Made by a program: the position numbers and the translations under genes. A DNA stretch of 64,000 nt from Nocardia salmonicida NBRC 13393 (GTDB taxonomy: Bacteria > Actinomycetota > Actinomycetes > Mycobacteriales > Mycobacteriaceae): positions 1 to 64,000 of the forward strand of contig NZ_BDBR01000047.1 in NCBI RefSeq assembly GCF_001613085.1. Reading direction: 5' to 3'. The notes under the pieces were generated by a model. It saw only the letters and a list, made by a program, of their open reading frames with translations, did no database searches and was not told the origin of the DNA. Shown one piece after another: positions 1-8,877 of the stretch; position 1 is the stretch's first letter, and every line of letters starts with the position of its first letter.

Positions 1-920
1 ATGGCGCCGTCGATGTTCTCCATGAGCAGCGGCACCACGTCGACGATCTCGATCATCGCGCCCGAGTTGGCACGCAACTGGTTGGTGACCGTGGTCAGGC
101 CGGTCAGCGAGGCGGCCAGTTCTTCCTGATGCCCGGCGAAGGTCGTCGAGGTGTTGTTCAGGAACTGGTTGAGCTGGTCGAGGGTGGCCTGCAAGCCGGG
201 CGCCTGGTCGGCGAGCAGTCCCGACATGGCGGTCACCCGGTCGCTGAAGTCGCGCACGGACTGATCGTTGTCGGCCAGCATCGTCGTGAGCTCGTTGAGC
301 TTGATGATGATGTTGGAGATGGCGTCCTTGTTGTCGACGCCGACCTTCAACGCACCCGAGAGCGCGTCGAGGGTTTCGCGGATCTTCTGGCCGTTGCCGT
401 TGAGCACCGGGTAGAGCACCCGGCCCGACAGCGGGCCGAGACCCTCCTGGCCGGGTTCGGGCTTGAGGGCCGCGGCGAACTGGTCGATGGTCTTGATCAT
501 CGTGTCCAGCTCGACCGGTGTCCTGGTCCGCGCCTTGGGCAGGTGATCGCCGGACTTCAGCGTCTCACCGCCGGTGAAGGGCGGACTCACCTCGATGTGA
601 CGGTCGGTGACGATCGAGGGCGAGATGATCGCCGCGATCGCGTCCTTCGGGATCTTGACTCCCGAGTCGATGGTCATGTGGACCTCGACGTAGGTGCCCT
701 TGGGCACGATCTTGTCGACCTTGCCCACCGCGAGGCCGAGGACCATGATCTCGTTGCCCTCGTACATGCCCGCGATGTTCTCGAAGTCGGCGGTGATCTT
801 GGTCGAGCGGCCGAGCGCGTCGTCGAACTGGTTCGGCAGCAGCGAGCAGCTACCGAGGGCCAGCGCGGTGGTGGCGATCATCATCGTCCGCGCGATGCGG
901 AGTTTGTTGGTCAGTTTCAT
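1..920 (-). CDS. MCE family lipoprotein (fourth mce gene, partial)
   Basis: Substrate-binding subunit of an actinobacterial Mce lipid importer, cut off at the left edge (about 306 residues visible, no stop). It starts at ATG 920, overlapping the stop of the previous mce gene by 4 bp (ATGA), so translation is probably coupled. The N-terminus has basic residues, a hydrophobic stretch and a lipobox ALGSC with Cys25, predicting a lipidated, membrane-anchored protein. An MlaD/MCE beta domain follows (about residues 35-115, containing GMYEGNEIMVLG and VGKV), then a long helical region. In classical operons the lipoprotein is the fifth gene (MceE, LprK/LprN type); here it is fourth, so the D or E assignment is open. 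Confidence 0.88.
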   Translation of the reverse strand, partial: MKLTNKLRIARTMMIATTALALGSCSLLPNQFDDALGRSTKITADFENIAGMYEGNEIMVLGLAVGKVDKIVPKGTYVEVHMTIDSGVKIPKDAIAAIISPSIVTDRHIEVSPPFTGGETLKSGDHLPKARTRTPVELDTMIKTIDQFAAALKPEPGQEGLGPLSGRVLYPVLNGNGQKIRETLDALSGALKVGVDNKDAISNIIIKLNELTTMLADNDQSVRDFSDRVTAMSGLLADQAPGLQATLDQLNQFLNNTSTTFAGHQEELAASLTGLTTVTNQLRANSGAMIEIVDVVPLLMENIDGA

Positions 921-1912
921 CCTTGGCACCCCTGGATCACCTGAACGAAGCACAGCCAGTTGTCGGGGAACAACCACGGCAGCGCGACCGAGCCGTAGTT
1001 GCCGTTGCCGAGGGCGTTGTTGAAGTAGCGCGCCGTCGGCTGTCCGATCTGCAGCAGCTTGTCGAGATTGTCCTTGTTCTTCTGCAGGCCCTCGGCCATG
1101 GTGTTGAGCTGGCTGATGGTGCCGCCGAACTGGTCACCGTTCTGAGCGCCGATCTCCTCCAGCTGACGGGTCAGCGTGGCGACATTGTCGAGCAGCTGGC
1201 GCAGCAGACTCTGTCGCTCCATCACCCGGTTGGCGATGGCCTCGCCCTGGGTGATGACGAGCAGGATCGAGTTGCGGTTGTCGGCGAGCAACTGCGTGAC
1301 CCGGTTGAGGTCCTTGAGCAGGCTGTCGACCTCACCCTTGCGCTGATCGACCACCTTGGCGACCGCGCCGACGCTGTCGAGCGCCTGCGCCACCAGCTCC
1401 GGCGAATCGCCGAGCTGGGAGTTGATGGTGTTGAGCGAGGCGGCGAGCTTCTTGGTGTCGAGCGCCTCGAACTTCGGCGTACCGACCTGCACCACATCGG
1501 CGATGTTGTACGGCACGTCGGTGTTGCTGCGCGGGATCGTCTTGTCCTTCAGACCCGAACCGTCGCCGGGCTGAAGGTCGACGTAGCGCGCGCCGAGCAG
1601 GGTCGCCATCTTGATCGCGGCGTGCGCGTCGGGACCGAGCTCGAGCGAGCTGTCCACGTCGAGGGTGACCACCACGTGATCGCCCTCGATCTTGGCGCCG
1701 GAGACCGTGCCGACCTGCACACCGGAGACCGCGACCTTGTCGCCGGTCTTGATGCCCGCGGCCTGCACGAACTCCGCGTCGATGGACTGTTTTCCGAGCC
1801 CGATGAACTGGTAGATACTCGAACCGACCAGCAGCAACACGATGCACAGCGCACCGATCACACCCAGCCAGAAGTTGCGGTTGCCGGCGAAGGCTGACTT
1901 GATCTTGCTCAT
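917..1912 (-). CDS. MCE family protein, third in operon (MceC position)
   Basis: Subunit of the Mce hexamer that carries lipids across the mycolate envelope. The start chosen is ATG 1912 (N-terminus MSKIKSAFAG), because it overlaps the upstream stop by 4 bp; a longer reading to 2002 would run far into the upstream gene. The protein is 331 residues, with one N-terminal membrane helix at about residues 14-35, an MCE domain at about 40-115 (VAVSGVQVGTVSGAKIEG, LLGARYVDLQPG), a helical coiled-coil-like region at about 140-280 and a C-terminal tail with two cysteines (LCFVQVIQGCQG). The order and overlaps indicate one polycistronic message with its neighbours. The substrate cannot be read from the sequence. 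Confidence 0.92.
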   Translation of the reverse strand: MSKIKSAFAGNRNFWLGVIGALCIVLLLVGSSIYQFIGLGKQSIDAEFVQAAGIKTGDKVAVSGVQVGTVSGAKIEGDHVVVTLDVDSSLELGPDAHAAIKMATLLGARYVDLQPGDGSGLKDKTIPRSNTDVPYNIADVVQVGTPKFEALDTKKLAASLNTINSQLGDSPELVAQALDSVGAVAKVVDQRKGEVDSLLKDLNRVTQLLADNRNSILLVITQGEAIANRVMERQSLLRQLLDNVATLTRQLEEIGAQNGDQFGGTISQLNTMAEGLQKNKDNLDKLLQIGQPTARYFNNALGNGNYGSVALPWLFPDNWLCFVQVIQGCQG

Positions 1913-2934
1913 CTGCACACCTCGGAATGGCTGTTGCCACCGATCTGGCTGAACAGACCGCGCGGGAAGAGGACCCCGTACAGCGAGACGTCCAGGCCAC
2001 ACAGGTAGGCGTTGGCGTGAGTGCCTTCCGACGTCATGCGGCCGAGGTCGGCGAGCATCGAAGGCATGTCGATCGCGACCTGGTCGAGCTTGGCGCCGTT
2101 GGCGAGCAACAGATTCAGCGCCGCGGTGGTCGAGTTCTGGGTCGCCGCCAGCTTCGGCTGGATCTTGCTCATCATCCCGACCAGCGCGGTCGTCGAATCG
2201 GCGAGGGTGACCGTGGAAGCCTGCAGCGACTGTCCCTGGTCGTAGAGCCCGCCGATCAGCGCCCTGGTCTGGGTAATCAGGGTCTCCAATTCGTCCCCTC
2301 GCTTTGCCAACCCGGCCATCACACCGGACAGGTTGGTGATCACGTCCGACAGGATCGCGTCGCGACGCTGGAAATCAGTGGCGAGCTGGGCAGCCTGGAT
2401 GATGAACGCCGACAGCGAAACCCCGTCGCCCTGCAGGGCCTGGATCAGGGTCTCCGACATCGCGTTGACCTCGGCGGGCTCGAGCGCCTGGAACAGCGGC
2501 TGGAAACCGTTGAGCAGGGCCGAGATATCGAACGAGGGCTCGGTGCGGTCGAGCGGAATCGTGGAGCCGCTCTCGAGCGCCTCCGGACTCGGCGTCGCGC
2601 CCGGGGTCAGCGCCACATAGCGCTGGCCGATCAGGTTCTGGTACCTGACCAGCGCCTTGGTGTCGTTGAACAGTGTCTGGTCGCTCTGCACGATGAACGA
2701 CACCTTGGCATCGTTCTTGCCGTCGAGCTCGATGGCCTCGACCTTGCCGACGCGCACGCCGGCCATACGGACATCGTCGCCGGGCCGCAGCCCGAGAACA
2801 TCGGTGAAGATCGCGGTGTACTTGCGGGTGTCACCGTCGACCGTGCGAGCCAGTGTGTTCCACACGACCACGGTGACGAGCAGTGAGACGAGCGCGAAGA
2901 TACTGAACCCGATCAGTGGCTTACGGATACTCAT
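1909..2934 (-). CDS. MCE family protein, second in operon (MceB position)
   Basis: Mce subunit of 341 residues, close to the usual MceB size. An N-terminal membrane anchor (about residues 8-28) is followed by an MCE/MlaD domain (about 38-115: LRPGDDVRMAGVRVGKV, IGQRYVALTPG), a long helical region and a C-terminus with a Cys pair (YLCGLD, HSEVCR). It starts at ATG 2934, overlapping the end of the upstream mce gene by 4 bp, and its stop overlaps the next start by 4 bp. Family known: Mce proteins assemble as hetero-hexamers above a YrbEAB permease. Which lipid is carried here is not visible. Confidence 0.92.
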   Translation of the reverse strand: MSIRKPLIGFSIFALVSLLVTVVVWNTLARTVDGDTRKYTAIFTDVLGLRPGDDVRMAGVRVGKVEAIELDGKNDAKVSFIVQSDQTLFNDTKALVRYQNLIGQRYVALTPGATPSPEALESGSTIPLDRTEPSFDISALLNGFQPLFQALEPAEVNAMSETLIQALQGDGVSLSAFIIQAAQLATDFQRRDAILSDVITNLSGVMAGLAKRGDELETLITQTRALIGGLYDQGQSLQASTVTLADSTTALVGMMSKIQPKLAATQNSTTAALNLLLANGAKLDQVAIDMPSMLADLGRMTSEGTHANAYLCGLDVSLYGVLFPRGLFSQIGGNSHSEVCR

Positions 2935-4430
2935 GCGCCACCCCCGTTTTCGGACACTTGCAGGGTTCCGCCCTTCAAAATCGGACCGAGCAGCAGATAT
3001 TCGGACGCGTTCGGCTTGCGACCGAGCAGCTGAGTCATCGCCGCGTCACCGGAGTAGGAGATCGGTGTGGCGGCAGGCACCGTCGCCGGAGCGGGCGCCG
3101 AGGCCGGAGCGGCCGCGGGAGCGGGCGTACCACCGAGCAGACCGGGCAGACCCGGAACCTGGATCGACGGGACGAGTCCCTCGAGCGGCGTGCCCTGGAA
3201 CGGCTTGATCTCGGTGCCGTTGGCCGTGTGCATCGGCGAGACGCCGGGACTGGTCAGACCCGGGATGTCGGGCATGCCAGGGATCGACACCAACGGCGGG
3301 AGGCCGGCGGCCGAGTCGAGCCTGCGCGGACGCAGGTTCTCCGGAATCGGCGGCAGGGAGACCTCGGCCGGTGCGGTGAAGCAGCTCGGTCCGAGCAGAT
3401 CGCCGTAGCGCGGGCAATCGGCGACGGTGTTGGGCTGGTACGGCGTCAACGTGATGCCGGCGTTCCAGACCATCTGCTTGCCGCTCGGGCCACCGTGGAA
3501 GGTGGTGTTGAGCTGGGCCAGCGAGGGACCGAAGACCTGGAAGGTCTTGGTGATCGACGCGGGGTCGGCGGCCAGCGCACCCAGGGTGGCGTTCATGCCG
3601 ACCGTGACTTCCTTGCCCACGTCGGGGTTCGACGCGAACAGGTCGTTCACCCGATCGGTGGTGGCGCTCGCACCGGCCAGCAGCGCGATCAGCTGTTCGC
3701 GTTTGGTGGCGATGGTGTTCGCGGTCTGCACCGAGGAGCCGAGCACATCGAGCAGTTCCGGCGCCGACTGGTTCAGCGCGTGCGCGGAGTCGGAGAAGTT
3801 GTCCAGCATGCCGCCCAGGTTCGGGCCCGCGTCGGCGACCGTGGTCAGCCAGTGGTCGAGGCGCTGGATGGTCGAGCCGGGAACCCGGCCGCTGCCGTCG
3901 AGGGCCTGGGTGAGCGTGCCGAGCACGCGACCGAACTGCACCGGGTCGACCTCGTCGAGGATGTCGCGCACCGTGGTGAGCGTGTCCTGCAGCGCGATCG
4001 TGCCCTGGCTGCGGTCCTCGGGAATCTGCGAACCCTCCTTCAGGTGCTGGCTGTTCGCACCGTTGTAGACCAGCTCCACGGAGGTGACCGCGAACAGGTT
4101 GGAGGGCACGACGCGTGCGGTGACGGTGTTCGGGATGCCGTCGGCGAACTCGGGCTTGAGCTCGATGTTCACCTTCTGCTCGGCGCTCTCGCCGATGTCG
4201 ACGTTCTTCACAACGCCGACGAGCACGCCGCGGAACTTCACATCGGCGTCCGACGGCAAGCCGTCGCCGGTAGTCGACAGGTTCGCGACCACGTTGACCT
4301 TGGGTACGAAGTAGCCCTGGTACCTGGCTGTGAGGAAACCCAGGATGATCGCGAAGACGATCAAACCGGCGGCCCCTGCCACGTACAACTGCTTCATGGT
4401 GGGACCGCGCCCACTCGGATCGATGATCAT
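2931..4430 (-). CDS. MCE family protein, first in operon (MceA position)
   Basis: First Mce subunit after the two permease genes, 499 residues. A membrane segment lies at about residues 13-32, followed by the MCE domain (about 45-125: GLPSDADVKFRGVLVGVV) and a helical part to about residue 350. The last 110 residues are Pro/Ala-rich low complexity, probably a flexible tail in the cell wall, and make the protein longer than most MceA proteins. The start is ATG 4430, 7 nt after the yrbEB stop with an AAGGG-type ribosome site; ATG 4397 (MKQLYVAG) is a possible internal start. Operon order yrbEA-yrbEB-mceA-B-C-D supports the assignment. Confidence 0.9.
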   Translation of the reverse strand: MIIDPSGRGPTMKQLYVAGAAGLIVFAIILGFLTARYQGYFVPKVNVVANLSTTGDGLPSDADVKFRGVLVGVVKNVDIGESAEQKVNIELKPEFADGIPNTVTARVVPSNLFAVTSVELVYNGANSQHLKEGSQIPEDRSQGTIALQDTLTTVRDILDEVDPVQFGRVLGTLTQALDGSGRVPGSTIQRLDHWLTTVADAGPNLGGMLDNFSDSAHALNQSAPELLDVLGSSVQTANTIATKREQLIALLAGASATTDRVNDLFASNPDVGKEVTVGMNATLGALAADPASITKTFQVFGPSLAQLNTTFHGGPSGKQMVWNAGITLTPYQPNTVADCPRYGDLLGPSCFTAPAEVSLPPIPENLRPRRLDSAAGLPPLVSIPGMPDIPGLTSPGVSPMHTANGTEIKPFQGTPLEGLVPSIQVPGLPGLLGGTPAPAAAPASAPAPATVPAATPISYSGDAAMTQLLGRKPNASEYLLLGPILKGGTLQVSENGGGA

Positions 4431-4437
4431 CGCGCCC

Positions 4438-5301
4438 TTACCCCGAGATCCTGATGCCGGGGTTGATGCCCCAGATCGCCAATGTCATGACGAGGTCGGC
4501 GAACACGACCAGGATGATGCACATCTTGATCGCGCGGCCGGCCGCGACGCCGACGCCTTCGGGACCGCCCGAGGCGAAGAAGCCGTAGTAGCACTGGATG
4601 AACGTCGTGATCATGACGAAGATGATCACCTTGAGCAGCGAGTAGAGCACGTCCGTCGGCACCAGGAATTGGAAGAAGTAGTGCGAGTAGGTGCCTGCCG
4701 CGGTACCTCCGATCAACTGCACGGTGACCGAGCAGGCCAGGTACGCGGTCGTCAGACCGACGGCGTACAGCGGCACGATCGCCATCACCGCGGCCATCAT
4801 CCTGGTACTGACCAGGTAGGGCAGCGGGCGGATGGCGATCGACTCGAGTGCGTCGATCTCTTCGGAGATGCGCATCGCGCCCAGCTGTGCGGTGAATCGA
4901 CACCCCGCCTGGGCGGCGAAGGCCAATGCCGCCAGCAGCGGGCCGAGCTCGCGGGTGGTGGCGAAGGCCGAGATCGCGCCGGTGATGGGGCTCAACCCGA
5001 GCAGGTTCAGCGAGGTGTGGCCCTGAATGGCCACCGTCATGCCGCCGAAGGCGCTGATGATCAGGATGACGCCGATGGTGCCGCCACCGACGACGATATT
5101 GCCGTTACCCCAGGTGACGTCGGTGAGCAGACGCCAGACCTCCTTCGGGTACTGCTTGAAGGCCAGTGGGATGGAGCCGACCGAACGCAGGAAGAAGAAG
5201 ACCTGATGGCCGAGGCGGGCGAGCAGGTCGCCGGGCGCCTTGCTGGCCTTCTGCAGCGACCGGATCGGCCGCAGTAGCGGAGGTACGTAAGTAGATGACA
5301 T
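4438..5301 (-). CDS. yrbEB: YrbE/MlaE-type ABC permease B of Mce transporter
   Basis: Integral membrane permease of the Mce lipid importer, 287 residues, MlaE superfamily, five to six membrane helices. The conserved cytoplasmic loop that contacts the ATPase is visible as SEEIDALESIAIRPLPYL (about residues 155-172). It starts 3 nt after the yrbEA stop, consistent with coupling. No ATPase gene (Mkl/MceG) lies in the visible part, as is normal because MceG is encoded elsewhere in actinobacteria. Together with YrbEA it forms the channel beneath the Mce hexamer. Confidence 0.93.
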   Translation of the reverse strand: MSSTYVPPLLRPIRSLQKASKAPGDLLARLGHQVFFFLRSVGSIPLAFKQYPKEVWRLLTDVTWGNGNIVVGGGTIGVILIISAFGGMTVAIQGHTSLNLLGLSPITGAISAFATTRELGPLLAALAFAAQAGCRFTAQLGAMRISEEIDALESIAIRPLPYLVSTRMMAAVMAIVPLYAVGLTTAYLACSVTVQLIGGTAAGTYSHYFFQFLVPTDVLYSLLKVIIFVMITTFIQCYYGFFASGGPEGVGVAAGRAIKMCIILVVFADLVMTLAIWGINPGIRISG

Positions 5302-5304
5302 GGC

Positions 5305-6165
5305 TCAGACCACCTGTGGGGGGAAGACGGCGGCGTAGATCTGGGTGATCGCCACGTTGACACCGAGCAGCATGACGGTGGAACTGACCACCGCGGAGTT
5401 CACCGCGTTGGCGACACCGCCGGGGCCGCCGCGCGCATTGAGGCCGCAGTCGCAGGCGATGATCGAGGCGATCAGACCGAACAGGACCGACTTCAACAGC
5501 GCCACCGCGAGGTCGCGGGTCACCGCGAACGAGGCGAAGGTGCTCATGTAGGAGCCGGGCGTACCGCCCTGGGCGAAGATGTTGAACATGTAGCCGGTGA
5601 GGAAGCCGACGAAGACGACGAAGCCGCAGAGCAGGAAGCTGACCAGCATCGCACCGCCGAGGCGGGGAGCCACCAGGCGGCGAAGCGGGTCGACGCCCAT
5701 GACCTTCATCGCGTCGATCTCTTCACGGATGGTGCGTGAGCCGAGGTCGGCGCAGATGGCCGAACCGACGGCGCCCGCGATCATCAGCGCGGTGACCAGT
5801 GGGGCGCCCTGCTGGATGATGCCGAGGCCGTTGGCCGCACCGATGAACGAGGTGGCACCGACCTGACCCGCGACCGCGCCGACCTGGATCGAGACGATCA
5901 CCGCGATCGGGATGGCCACCAGCAGCGTCGGCGCCGCGGCGACACTGGCCATGAAGGCGGACTGCCGGACGAACTCATCGAAAGGAAAACGCCGACGGAA
6001 GATCGCGACGAACAACTCCGTGATCGCTTCGATACCCATCGTGATCTGTCGACCGAAGGTTTCCAGCGACTTCTTCGGGTGGTCGTCCCAAAGGCCCTTC
6101 GTCCAGTCGACAGCCTCGCTGACTCGTGAACGTGTGGGCGGACTCTCGGTCGACTGCACTGCCAT
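5305..6165 (-). CDS. yrbEA: YrbE/MlaE-type ABC permease A of Mce transporter
   Basis: First gene of the mce operon, 286 residues, MlaE-family permease. After a hydrophilic N-terminus of about 55 residues come the membrane helices and the diagnostic loop REEIDAMKVMGVDPLRRLV (about residues 146-164). The start at ATG 6165 has a good ribosome site (GAGAGGGG just upstream). Nearest homologues are expected to be YrbE4A-type permeases, but the mce type (1, 3, 4 or a Nocardia-specific one) cannot be fixed by eye. Transcription probably starts in the 483-bp spacer shared with the divergent protease gene. Confidence 0.93.
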   Translation of the reverse strand: MAVQSTESPPTRSRVSEAVDWTKGLWDDHPKKSLETFGRQITMGIEAITELFVAIFRRRFPFDEFVRQSAFMASVAAAPTLLVAIPIAVIVSIQVGAVAGQVGATSFIGAANGLGIIQQGAPLVTALMIAGAVGSAICADLGSRTIREEIDAMKVMGVDPLRRLVAPRLGGAMLVSFLLCGFVVFVGFLTGYMFNIFAQGGTPGSYMSTFASFAVTRDLAVALLKSVLFGLIASIIACDCGLNARGGPGGVANAVNSAVVSSTVMLLGVNVAITQIYAAVFPPQVV

Positions 6166-6648
6166 AACCCCTCTCGACGCCGGACCCTCAACGCTCCGGC
6201 GACTTGTTTGCTTGACGCACCTTACTACGGAGTAGCGCAGAACACATCACCGACATGTGAGCGCTGTCATAGATAGAGGTCACTGTCCGAAACTGCTATG
6301 AGACCTGCCATGCCGGACCCTACAGCCCATAATTCCAGGGTTCCGGAGATTACGCTCGGAGGCCTTTTCCTACATGGTTTCCCAGTACCGGCGGTCGCGG
6401 TAAAGAAATATTGCGGAAGTTTGTCATTCATAACGAACTCCACGCCGAATTATCCGAACACATCACGCGAGAAACACGAACGACGCGCTGCGACACGATT
6501 CCAATAGGGAATCGCTATGACAACCACTCGGGAAGGGTTGTACGACTCGGCGGCAAACACACCGGTCCGAGGGCGCGCCCGGGATCGAATACAGGCACGA
6601 TAGACAGACCGTATTGATATCGTGCGAGCTTCCGACATCTGGAGGGAC
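6166..6648. promoter_or_regulatory. Divergent spacer between mce operon and secreted protease
   Basis: No gene is supported in these 483 bases; the short ORFs have no ribosome site and no protein-like composition. The segment is visibly more A/T-rich than its surroundings (for example around 6400-6460), as expected for a divergent promoter region. A weak inverted repeat TACT-ACGG-AGTA lies at 6223-6234, about 60 bp before the yrbEA start, and could be an operator, but with 4-bp arms this is speculative. I do not see a clear KstR-type motif. Confidence 0.5.
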
Positions 6649-7317
6649 ATGTTCAGCAAACTCGCCAAGGTGGCCAACACCGCCTTCGCCCTCGCCCTCG
6701 GTGCAGCACTGCTCGGCACCGGCGCGGCCAACGCGCAAGCAGGCCCCCCGGTGATCGGCGGCGGCTCCGGCATCGTGATCGACAACGCGTTCGAGTGCAC
6801 AGTCACCACGGTCGGCTACGACGGCGCGGGCAGGCTGGTCGGCCTGACCGCGGGCCATTGCGGCGACGCGGGCGCGACGGTCAGCGCCGAGGCGGATCGA
6901 GGCTACGGCGAGATCGGCCGTTTCGTGTACAGCAACTCCGAACTCGACTACGCGGTCATCCAGTTCACGCCGGGCCGGATCACCCCGGTCAACCGGATCG
7001 GCAACGTCACCATCACCGGCGTCGGCGGACCCGCGCAGTTCCCTACGATCGTCTGTAAGGAAGGCCGGACCACCGGCAATACCTGCGGCATCACCTGGGG
7101 CGACGTCTTCGCGACCAATACCGAGACCTGGTCGCAGATGTGCGTGGTCGAAGGCGATTCCGGCGCGCCGGTCGTCGTCGGCTCGACCCTGGTCGGCATG
7201 GTCAACGCCTATCTGGCCCTGGCCTGTGTCGGACCCGAGGTCGGCACCAATATGAACTCGATCATGGACGACATGAACGGCCGCGGCGGCGTGGGTTCGG
7301 GTTACCGCCCGATCTAG
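6649..7317 (+). CDS. Secreted trypsin-like serine protease (S1 family)
   Basis: Predicted exported serine peptidase of 222 residues. The start at ATG 6649 is chosen over GTG 6622 because CTGGAGGGA lies directly upstream and the N-terminus MFSKLAKVANTAFALALG then forms a normal Sec signal peptide ending near ANAQA. The catalytic triad is visible: His in LTAGHC, Asp in SELDYAVI, and Ser in EGDSGAPVV. Two cysteine pairs suggest disulfides. It resembles the alpha-lytic/streptogrisin-like chymotrypsin fold proteases common in Nocardia and mycobacteria, without a recognisable long pro-domain. A strong terminator follows at 7344. The substrate is unknown. Confidence 0.88.
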   Translation: MFSKLAKVANTAFALALGAALLGTGAANAQAGPPVIGGGSGIVIDNAFECTVTTVGYDGAGRLVGLTAGHCGDAGATVSAEADRGYGEIGRFVYSNSELDYAVIQFTPGRITPVNRIGNVTITGVGGPAQFPTIVCKEGRTTGNTCGITWGDVFATNTETWSQMCVVEGDSGAPVVVGSTLVGMVNAYLALACVGPEVGTNMNSIMDDMNGRGGVGSGYRPI

Positions 7318-7343
7318 TCCCTCGCCTGTACTCCCCGGATGTC

Positions 7344-7385
7344 GAGCGGGTCGCGTGGTTGTCCACGCGACCCGCTCCTTTTCTA
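7344..7385. terminator. Bidirectional intrinsic terminator
   Basis: A perfect 15-bp stem (7344-7358 with 7363-7377, GAGCGGGTCGCGTGG) with a 4-nt loop TTGT is followed by CTTTTCTA. It sits between the convergent protease gene and MFS gene and can serve both strands; its tail touches the last codons of the MFS gene. Confidence 0.88.
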
Positions 7386-8840
7386 TACGTCGTGTACGGC
7401 AAGCGATTTCGGTGCGAGCGCGGGGCCGTCGGCGCCCGCGCAATGCGGCAGGCAGTCGACGCGTTCGGGCTGCGGCGCCTGACGCGGCACCCGGAGCAGC
7501 ACCGCCGCGATGCCCGCGCCGATCAGCAACAGCAGTGCGCACCAGCGCATCGCGGTGTCGAAGCCCGCGGCGAAGGCGACGGGGTCGTCGAACGCACCGG
7601 ACAACCCGGCAAGACCGGGCAACGCCGCCACGGCGAGCAGCTGCGCCGTGCGCGCGACGGCGTTGTTCACCCCCGACGCGATACCCGCCTCGCCCTCGCG
7701 CACCGCGGCGAGCACCGCACCGGTCAACGGCGCCACCAGCACCGAAAGCCCCAGCCCGAAGACGAACACGCCAGGCAGCACATCGGTGACATAGTCCGCG
7801 CCGGGTCCGATCCGTTGCAGCGCGAACACCCCGCCCGCGGCCAGTAGCGGACCGATCGTCATCGGAATCCGCGGCCCATGGCGCTGCGCCCACCGTCCCG
7901 CGGGCGCCGAGAGCACCAGCATCAGCAGCGTGACAGGCAATCCCGCGGCGCCCGACGCCATCGGCGAGTAGCCGGCGACCAGTTGCAATTGCAGAACCAG
8001 CAGGAAGAAGACGCCGCCGAGCGCGGCGTACACGAGCAACGTCACCAGATTCGCCACCGTGAACATCCGCGAACGGAACAGCGACGGCGGTACCAGCGGA
8101 TTCGGGCTGCGCAGTTCCACCAGCACGAAACACACCAGCGCGACCACGCCGACAGTCATCAGCACGACCCGCGAATCGATGAGTCCCAGGGTGAGGGCGC
8201 CGAGCGCGAGCGCGACGATCACCGCTCCCGGTACGTCGATCCGGGCGGGCGCCTGCGGATCACGACTCTCCGGCACGTATCTGAGCGTGACGACGGCGAC
8301 CACCACCGCGAGCGGCACATTGAGCAGGAAGATCGCCCGCCAGCCGACCAGATCGATCAATCCACCGCCGAGCAGCGGCCCGAACGCACCGGCCACCCCG
8401 CCGAGCCCGGACCACAGTCCGATCGCGCTGCCCTGATCGCGCCGATCGATCGACGCCGAGATCAGCGCCAGACTCCCCGGGGTGAGCAGCGCCCCCGCCA
8501 CGCCCTGCAGCAACCGCGCGCCGACCAGCATCTCGATATTCACCGCGGCCGCGCACAACAGCGAGGTGATCGCGAAGCCGACGATCCCCCAGACGAAGAC
8601 GCGACGGCGACCGAGCCGGTCACCGAGCGAACCGCCGAGCAGGATGAACGAGGCGAGGGTGAGGGTGTATCCGTTGACGGTCCACTGCAACCCGGCGACA
8701 TCGGTGTGCAGCGATTCGCCGATGCGTGGCAGCGCCACGGAGACCACGGTGGCGTCCAGCGACGCCATCGACGAGCCGAGGATGGTGGCGAGCATAATCC
8801 ACCGACCCGATGCCGAGTTCAGCCGAACCGTCTGTGGCAC
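7383..8840 (-). CDS. DHA2-family MFS drug exporter (14 TM)
   Basis: Inner-membrane proton-driven exporter of 485 residues, the usual length of EmrB/QacA (DHA2, 14-helix) transporters. Visible signatures are the N-terminal motif LDATVVSVALPRIG, the motif A loop GGSLGDRLGRRRVF (about residues 70-83) and motif C-like GPLLGGGLIDLVGWRAIF (about 155-172). Such pumps typically export lipophilic drugs or dyes; the real substrate is not predictable. It is convergent with the protease gene and 37 bp downstream of the LppU-like gene on the same strand, but no regulator gene adjoins it. Confidence 0.9.
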   Translation of the reverse strand: MPQTVRLNSASGRWIMLATILGSSMASLDATVVSVALPRIGESLHTDVAGLQWTVNGYTLTLASFILLGGSLGDRLGRRRVFVWGIVGFAITSLLCAAAVNIEMLVGARLLQGVAGALLTPGSLALISASIDRRDQGSAIGLWSGLGGVAGAFGPLLGGGLIDLVGWRAIFLLNVPLAVVVAVVTLRYVPESRDPQAPARIDVPGAVIVALALGALTLGLIDSRVVLMTVGVVALVCFVLVELRSPNPLVPPSLFRSRMFTVANLVTLLVYAALGGVFFLLVLQLQLVAGYSPMASGAAGLPVTLLMLVLSAPAGRWAQRHGPRIPMTIGPLLAAGGVFALQRIGPGADYVTDVLPGVFVFGLGLSVLVAPLTGAVLAAVREGEAGIASGVNNAVARTAQLLAVAALPGLAGLSGAFDDPVAFAAGFDTAMRWCALLLLIGAGIAAVLLRVPRQAPQPERVDCLPHCAGADGPALAPKSLAVHDV

Positions 8841-8877
8841 GACTCCAAACTAGCCGCCACGCACGTCGTTCGTCGGA

